A stretch of 64,000 bases of DNA, taken from NCBI GenBank assembly GCA_025558075.1, contig JAHLKF010000010.1, positions 310,001-374,000 of the forward strand. Reading direction: 5' to 3'. The notes under the pieces were generated by a model that saw only the letters and a list, made by a program, of their open reading frames with translations, did not search any database and was not told the origin of the DNA. The translations under genes were made by a program, and so were the position numbers. Source of the stretch: Gaertneriomyces semiglobifer. Its lineage: Eukaryota; Chytridiomycota; Chytridiomycetes; Spizellomycetales; Spizellomycetaceae. Positions 58,457-64,000 of this stretch are shown here, piece by piece; the first letter of the stretch is position 1; the number at the start of each line of letters is the position of its first letter.

Positions 58457-60221
58457 ATGAAGTACCGTTCGCTGACCTCGTGGTCGGATGATGAGGAAGA
58501 GCCATTTTCTTTGCCCAAAACCACACCCAAACGAATCCTTCCACCGGAGTTCCTGCGGGCGCTGTCAGTGGACGCACCGAACGACGCTTCTCACACAGGC
58601 ACCACTGCCCAAAAATCATTTGATCATGGAAGATTCAGAGTATCGAAAACATGGGTTGCTTTTGGCGCTGCAATGATTGTCATGATTATTGGAGCAGCTG
58701 TGCTCGTCATTACGCGTAACAACTTGCCAAATAACAACGATGCAGAGACTGAGAGGACATTGTTGCTCATATCTCTTGATGGTTTCCGTGCAGAGTACCT
58801 TGATCGAGGACTTACCCCGACGTTGAGGGAGATCGGTGGGTAGTGCCTATGCGCATGCACACATCCAGCCTTCGCCGGTACTGACAGAACGTACAACAGC
58901 GCGAAGTGGACTTCGTGCAGACAGTTTGAAGCCAGCTTTTCCTTCAATAACCTTCCCGAATCACTATTCGATTGTCACGGGCCTGTATCCTGAGGCGCAC
59001 GGGATTGTCGCGAATGTGTTCTTCGACTCTGCAACCAACGATACGTTCGTGTACGCAAACCCTGAAAGCAATAAGGACGCGAAGTGGTGGGGTGGAGAGC
59101 CAATATGGGTAACCGCTGAGAAACAGGGTGTTCGAGCAGCTACCTGCATGTGGTAAGCCACGCGTTCAGCATCCATAGCCCAGATACGTATCTGCGTCTG
59201 ACAACTCTCACAGGCCAGGTAGTGAAGCGCCCATCAAGGACACGCGACCTAGTTACTCGCTCCCGTACAACCATTCGCTGTCAATCTTTGACAAAGCCGA
59301 CCATCTTCTTCAATGGCTCGACAAACCGGCAGCGGAACGCCCCACCCTCTTGACGCTTTATGTATCCGAGGTCGACAGTGCCGGGCATAACTTTGGAACC
59401 CACTCGAAAGAATTGAATGCTTCGCTGACGTTTGTGGATAAAGGTATTCGTCACCTGTTGGAAGGTCTGGACGGCCGCGGCCTGACGTCGCATGTCAACA
59501 TCATGATTACCAGCGATCACGGTATGATGGACAGTTCCAACGACCGCCTCATTTTCCTGGATGATTACATCGACTTGAACCATGTCGCCCTCATTGAAAA
59601 TAGACCATTGCTGGGTCTTTATGCTGCCTCTGGAAATGGTTAGATCCTTCATTATTGCTTGTTTCATTCCAAGCGGACTAATTCCATCATATAGATATTG
59701 GCTCAGTGCACCAAAAGCTGAAGGAAGCATCAGAGACATCCGGAATGTTCAAGGTAAACGCCATTTTCCGATTGAGTTTGATCGGGCTGGTCTAATGCTC
59801 GAGCGCGATGTGTAGGTGTGGTCACAGCAAACTTTACCGGAGGAGTACCACTATCGCCATGCTTCAAGGGTTCCAACTTTGATCGCATTGCCGAACCCGG
59901 TGAGTGCATCAGGCGGAGGTCAACGCCTGTGGAAGTTCTAACGCTAGCACATAGGGCTGGGCATTTGCAGTACGTGCGACCTACGACATGTCGACTCCTT
60001 ATGAGCCTATTGGTATGCATGGATATGATCCTGAACATATTGACATGCACGGCATTTTCATTGCGAATGGCCCTGTATTCCGCGCTGAAAAGGAGATTCA
60101 AGCGCCGGTGAATGTGGAGCTGTACAACGTGATGTGTGAGGTTCTGAGAATCTCGTGTGCACCGAACAACGGATCTGTAGATTGGCTAGAAGACTTCAAA
60201 GAAAAGAATATGCTGCTGTAG
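58457..60221 (+). CDS. ectonucleotide pyrophosphatase/phosphodiesterase (ENPP)
   Basis: Six exons: 58457..58835, 58900..59152, 59214..59638, 59695..59753, 59816..59899, 59955..60221; 488 residues. A 75-residue cytosolic tail is followed by one membrane span (WVAFGAAMIVMIIGAAVLVI), so it is a type II membrane protein with an external or luminal catalytic domain. Metal and catalytic residues of the alkaline-phosphatase fold are all present: LLLISLDGFRAEYL (Asp), PSITFPNHYSIVTGLYPEAH (nucleophile Thr), SEVDSAGHNFGTHS (Asp, His), ITSDHGMMD (Asp, His) and PIGMHGYDPEHIDMHGIFIA (His). It should hydrolyse nucleotide phosphodiester or pyrophosphate bonds with two zinc ions. The nuclease-like and SMB domains of vertebrate ENPP1-3 are absent, as in fungal NPP enzymes. 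The exon 5/6 junction restores NPGWAFAVRAT. The start is ATG 58457. Confidence 0.95.
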
Positions 60222-60829
60222 ATTGTTTTTATCTCACATACTAGATTCTTCTGTACATAATCTAAATAGAATCGCGGACTCAACCGTTCTTGATGACAGG
60301 ATCACAATGTACTGCTTTCTCTAGGCGACATCCGCATGCTGAAAGTCGGCCCCATACGGTAGCCTTCTCCGATGCCGCTGACAGATAAGCTGTAATGTTC
60401 ATTTTTGCAGACCTTTACAACCTCTGTCTCGATGATGCAAAAGCGAGGAGAAGTGAAAAAATCTGCGTCTACGACAGCACAATCCGGCTGATGCACATTG
60501 AGCGTCAACTCTCCATGATCGGCAAACGACGCTCAAGAGGCAACGTTGGGATTGAACGAATGCGCCCTCACTCACGGTGTACAAAGACTGCTGATGAGAA
60601 CGAAGTGGCAGCTTTCTTTGGGCGTTCCAAGTTGAAGAGCCGGCACTTTCTGCGTCCAAACAAAACCACTGGTCACGTGACAAGCGTGCAACGGCACAGT
60701 CATCGGCCGCCTGAACGCGCTGTGGCAGTCGCAGTCCGAACAAGCGACAAAACAGTTGGAAGCGCGAAGGTGTTCAGATGTTAGCAAGATCTACGATAAT
60801 CATCAGCTCGAGTCACAGCAGCGCACAGC
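60222..60829. other. region with unresolved exons
   Basis: 608 bp after ENPP. Both strands have open stretches (for example 60395..60784 plus), and a short coiled-coil-like piece, LNALWQSQSEQATKQLEARR, can be read on the + strand near 60709-60770. These may be upstream exons of the coiled-coil gene that follows, but I could not build a consistent model. Confidence 0.35.
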
Positions 60830-61305
60830 ATGGTGCAGATGTGCGTACCTCGGTCGTCGGCCTCTCGGTCAGGGTTATGTTTAACCAGCAAGGTCTTGGC
60901 GGCAGTTGATGAGACGGTTGCGCAAGCAGCCGAAGAATGCGATAAACATACGCAATCACCCAACCACCGGATCGCCAAAGCATCAAACATAGCAGATAAG
61001 AGTACGACGGATATATCACCCCTAGAAGTCTTTGAAGTCGTGCAAAAGATCAACGCCTTCGTCTCTGCGAGCCGTCAACTGGCCCATGAAGAGCAGCATC
61101 TACAACCAAATTTGAAGAGCAGAGAAGATTACATTATGGTATGGGTCAATTCATGGTAGTTTTCGGTGACATGAAGTTACTAAAAGCGCACGCCCAGGCG
61201 ACTATATCGCCGCTGCGGGAGCAACTAGAGGCTTTGAAGAAAGACCTCGAAATCGCAGAGGAATTCGGGCTTAGAATAAACGAGAGGCTGAAGGGATCAC
61301 GATAA
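60830..61305 (+). CDS. small coiled-coil protein, possibly 5'-incomplete
   Basis: Minimal model of two exons, 60830..61138 and 61177..61305, 145 residues. The sequence is strongly helical with heptad-like spacing: VLAAVDETVAQAAEECDKH, PLEVFEVVQKINAFVSASRQ, then after the intron LLKAHAQATISPLREQLEAL and KKDLEIAEEFGLRINERLKG. No family is recognised. The intron would be just 38 nt, much shorter than its neighbours, so the junction is doubtful. Further coiled-coil sequence upstream (near 60709) suggests the true protein may be longer. Confidence 0.45.
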
Positions 61306-61432
61306 CTTAATCTGCAGCAAGCTGTCACAACCCGCATCAATTAGCCATGCAAGTTTCTGGGTGACCCATCGAGGGTTGTGAATCATGCATTCGGCATTAG
61401 GTTATATACATGAGAAATAACGGTATAGAAGG

Positions 61433-62495
61433 TCAAAGAATGTTACATCCACACTTGCGAGCGCGTGGTTCATCCACTGGGTCGGTATCAACCAATGTCA
61501 CGTCGTGCCGGAAGGACTGAAGTGACGTTAGCTAGAAAAACAGAAGCACAAATGCAAATAGCGTTTACCTTTTGGTCAAAATCGCTGAGCGTTCTCGCAG
61601 GAATTTCCTGTGGGCCCGTTGACAAGTCTTCTAGCATCCTGCCAGGCTTTTGAATCCGAGGTAGGTATGATGTCGGTCTCAATGGGTCAGGATTCATTTC
61701 CTTAGCCGGCGGCGCTCTGGGCTGTCGTCGCGGTCCTGATTGTGATGTTTGCGGCTCACTGATACCGCGGGGGTTGGACGGCCTGCTGTTGTTAAAGCCG
61801 TATTCATAATACACGGGTTTCGTGTGGTAATGTGTAGTTGGCGACGATGGTCTTTCACCTCGTACCATAGATGTAGGATGCATCGCAGACGTTGATGCTG
61901 CATTATCCCTGGAATGACTCGATTGCCGTAATTGTGCCGGCCGGCTTTGGCTTGCTGTACTAAGGCTGTCAGCTCTCTTCGGCGGATTAGTTGCGTGCCA
62001 CGGCCGACCCACCATGCTGATATTCCCTTTGCCGTACCGACGGCGCTGCTCTTTCGGATTCAGGGTACTCGGGCACTGCCAACGTAGGGAGCTTCTCCGG
62101 TATCAACTTTTTCAGCACAGTGTGAACTGGAACATCGTCCCAACGCTCATACGTTTCATAGAACTTTACAGGCGGAGGAGCCGCAGCCTGACTTGAGGTG
62201 GTATCCTTGCCGTCATCGTCGAGTTGCGTGTTGCTGCCTAGAGGGCTTTACAAGGCAAGTCAGCGAACCTATCCTTCATGGTGAAGAGCCGCAAAATTAG
62301 GTACATTTTATCCTTTTTCCTGAATGGCTCAGCTGTCGAAATGATTGTTCTTGTTCAGAAAGGGTACCCACCACAGAAAATGCTGAGGCACCTACGAATG
62401 TCGCTCTCTGAAAACCTCTTGGCATCACTGAAAACCTCAGCACGTCCCCAACCTCTCACAGGTACTTCGTCAAGAGGAATCCCTACAGCAGCCAT
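61433..62495 (-). CDS. unknown disordered protein with C-terminal CaaX box
   Basis: Reconstructed from five exons: 62495..62466, 62407..62305, 62237..62038, 61976..61569, 61516..61433; 274 residues, in frame from ATG to stop. It starts MAAVGIPLDERATFVGASAF. The only folded-looking stretch is about residues 65-105 (PPPVKFYETYERWDDVPV, TVLKKLIPEKLPTLAVPEYP). Residues 110-245 are Ser, Pro, Arg and Gln rich. The last exon ends DEPRARKCGCNIL: CNIL is a CaaX prenylation motif (Leu at the end favours geranylgeranylation), and the extra Cys two residues before it could be palmitoylated. Basic residues just upstream would help membrane binding. So a lipid-anchored membrane-associated protein is inferred, role unknown. 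No homologue is recognised. Confidence 0.55.
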
Positions 62496-62721
62496 AGCAT
62501 TCCGTTTCTGTAGGCATTGAACTATGATGAGGACATTCTTGCTTCTGATGTCTGTAAAACTGCACACGCGGTAAAGACGGGAAAGGGAGGCGTTTCATCG
62601 TCTAAAAGAATATAAAAATTCAGGCCACGGCGGACAATTCTATTTTAACAGACGAGCAGTTCTACTGATGTTACTTCTACAAGCTATCTAGCAACATGGC
62701 AAAACTCTATACAAAAAAATG

Positions 62722-64000
62722 TCACAGAGCACCATTCGAACTTGCGGTACCACTTCGTCTTCTCCGGCCACTTCCACGGCCGTTCTTGCCTCCTCTCCCT
62801 CTCGCGCTGGGGCTTCCATGTAACGGGTAGCTCACCGATGGGCTGAGGTTGCTAACGGGTACACTACTTCGCGATCTCGGCCGATAGGGATAGGTCAATA
62901 TAGTCGTCGGCTGCAAAGGATCCTGTTGAGCAGCAACATCGGTCAACGGCGGATTCGGTTGGCTCGTGGATTCTACAAGAGGTGATGTTTGCAACGAAGC
63001 AGAGTCGGTCACTTCGGCGACCATATCTTGTGGCGGGGTTGGTACCTGCTTTTGCTGATGCCGTGAGTTACCATTTCGACCTTTTCCGACCTTTTCTTTC
63101 GCCTGGCTCCGCGCGTAACAAAGTTTGCTAGAGCCGGTGCTTTTTTCCTCAAACGTACATCGCTGGCATTGGCACAAAAAGTAGTAGTCAGCCTGAAGCC
63201 TTGTCCGTCTAGCCTGCAACGGCATATTTGAGTCAATATAGGATATCGTAAGCGGCTCGCCCTCCTCGACAGGCCGTATCGTTCGCACTGTCATGACTCG
63301 TGCATTCTGAACGCACTCGCAATTGGGGTCACATGAGTGGTTAAAATAGGAGCTCATCGGAAAGACGGCTCTTCCCATGCACTGCTCTTTTCTTGGGCTG
63401 TACAAGCCGAATCCATTGCTTTCAATCTTGCTAATGAGATGCATAACGAACGGTGAAGTATCTCCCGTTGGCCCTGGTGGGGAGCGATCTTCAGCTTCCA
63501 GAAGATCACAATCTTCCAGCAACCGAACGAGAAAGTTCTTCATCTTTTTCCAATCCTTAGCATCTTCCGAAGCCCAATCATCGTAGTGCGATTGCAGGTT
63601 CTCTACATCTGCCCATGCAGGATCCACCGGTATCGAACTGTGGCGCATGGGTGCTGAGAGCTCCTGCACCAACGTTGCAGTCGTTGGCGGCGCGAATGAA
63701 TGAGCGGGATTTTGCGGCAGCGGAAAGTGGGTGGACAGGGTAGCAGCGGATCGAGGAGCTGAAGCGTTTGACACACAGGGTCGGAATGGTTCATCAGGGT
63801 CATCGTACAAGGGATCGTCATAGGGATGAGAGCTGGAACTGTTGCTGCCACTAGTAAGCAGGCGCACACGTCGTTGTATATGCTGTTGAAGAGACGCTTT
63901 ATCCAAACCTTCCAACCCTCCCAGCGACGGAGAGCGTGCAGGGGACATGCTGGGAGACATCGAAAAGGTGGAGGATCCAGAGGCCACTCTCGTCCTCGGC
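62722..64000 (-). CDS. SET-domain protein, SET5/SMYD-like (5' end outside window)
   Basis: The frame is open to the right edge, so the N-terminus is missing; 426 codons are visible. The C-terminal half of a SET domain is clear: SKIESNGFGLYSPRKEQCMG, FPMSSYFNHSCDPNCECVQN with the NHSCxPN substrate/cofactor motif, VRTIRPVEEGEPLTISYID with the catalytic-pocket Tyr, then a Cys-rich post-SET cluster RLQADYYFLCQCQRCTFEE. This order (split SET, NHSCDPN, post-SET CxCxxC) matches SMYD/Set5 lysine methyltransferases; yeast Set5 methylates histone H4. A long Ser/Pro/Asp-rich segment sits before it, and the tail is Pro/Ser rich with a basic end (GRGSGRRRRSG). The AdoMet-binding GxG and a MYND insert, if present, lie outside the window or were not seen. 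Confidence 0.82.
   Translation of the reverse strand, partial: PRTRVASGSSTFSMSPSMSPARSPSLGGLEGLDKASLQQHIQRRVRLLTSGSNSSSSHPYDDPLYDDPDEPFRPCVSNASAPRSAATLSTHFPLPQNPAHSFAPPTTATLVQELSAPMRHSSIPVDPAWADVENLQSHYDDWASEDAKDWKKMKNFLVRLLEDCDLLEAEDRSPPGPTGDTSPFVMHLISKIESNGFGLYSPRKEQCMGRAVFPMSSYFNHSCDPNCECVQNARVMTVRTIRPVEEGEPLTISYIDSNMPLQARRTRLQADYYFLCQCQRCTFEEKSTGSSKLCYARSQAKEKVGKGRNGNSRHQQKQVPTPPQDMVAEVTDSASLQTSPLVESTSQPNPPLTDVAAQQDPLQPTTILTYPYRPRSRSSVPVSNLSPSVSYPLHGSPSARGRGGKNGRGSGRRRRSGTASSNGAL

Noticed and set aside
58249..58530. Extended N-terminus of the acetyltransferase reaching into the ENPP gene
   Set aside because: The extra sequence is antisense to the ENPP first exon and unlike any Mac-domain protein; family members start close to [10 protein letters not shown].
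1..64000. tRNA, rRNA, CRISPR arrays, long terminal repeats
   Set aside because: I read for tRNA-like TPsiC boxes, regular spaced repeats and terminal repeats and saw none I could support by eye; a covariance-model scan would be needed to exclude small RNA genes.

Overview
The window is nuclear DNA of a flagellated (zoosporic) fungus, most likely a chytrid of the Spizellomyces kind. Evidence: fungal-type short introns (mostly about 50-85 nt, GT..AG, often with a CTAAC-like branch site), genes packed on both strands, fungal/opisthokont housekeeping genes, and a very large ASH-repeat protein of the type found in motile cilia. The genus is an inference; no rRNA or other marker is present. Nearly all exon structures below were worked out by hand from reading frames, splice sites and family motifs, and most spliced models stay in frame from ATG to stop. 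Region by region: 404-10312 holds a DUF1295 membrane protein, a GPALPP-motif protein, the SMC5/6 subunit NSE1, a Ser-rich unknown, a Cys-rich GPI-type surface protein, thiamine pyrophosphokinase and a rhodopsin-class (class A-like) GPCR. 11040-16148 is one 1,702-residue Gln-rich protein carrying an SS18/SSXT domain. 16840-18976 holds the spindle-checkpoint protein BUB3 and a small predicted GPI-anchored protein. 19635-31154 is a nine-exon gene for a roughly 3,650-residue HEAT plus ASH (HYDIN-like) flagellar protein. 31188-32937 is a decayed Fanzor (eukaryotic TnpB-like nuclease), followed by an intronless M23-type metallopeptidase gene (33115-33792). 33851-48486 carries TRMU (mitochondrial tRNA 2-thiouridylase), SEN1 helicase, a HAD hydrolase, a tail-anchored R-SNARE-like protein, a short-chain dehydrogenase, the NuA4 subunit EAF6 and the spliceosomal SART1/SNU66. 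48497-64000 carries a NEPRO/RMP1-like RNase MRP protein, a TBC1D9-like RabGAP, an unknown disordered protein, a maltose O-acetyltransferase-like enzyme, an ENPP ecto-phosphodiesterase, a coiled-coil protein, an unknown CaaX-box protein and the C-terminal part of a SET5/SMYD-like methyltransferase that runs off the right edge. There is no operon logic. Several pairs share short divergent promoters (TRMU/SEN1, EAF6/SART1, NEPRO/TBC, acetyltransferase/ENPP), and several end convergently within tens of bases (SART1/NEPRO 10 bp, SEN1/HAD 41 bp, M23/TRMU 58 bp). The most interesting items are the class A-like GPCR with Asp3.32 and Tyr7.43 and no retinal lysine, the Fanzor relic abutting the apparently broken 5' end of the giant flagellar gene, the bacterial-type M23 peptidase next to it, and the SSXT protein.
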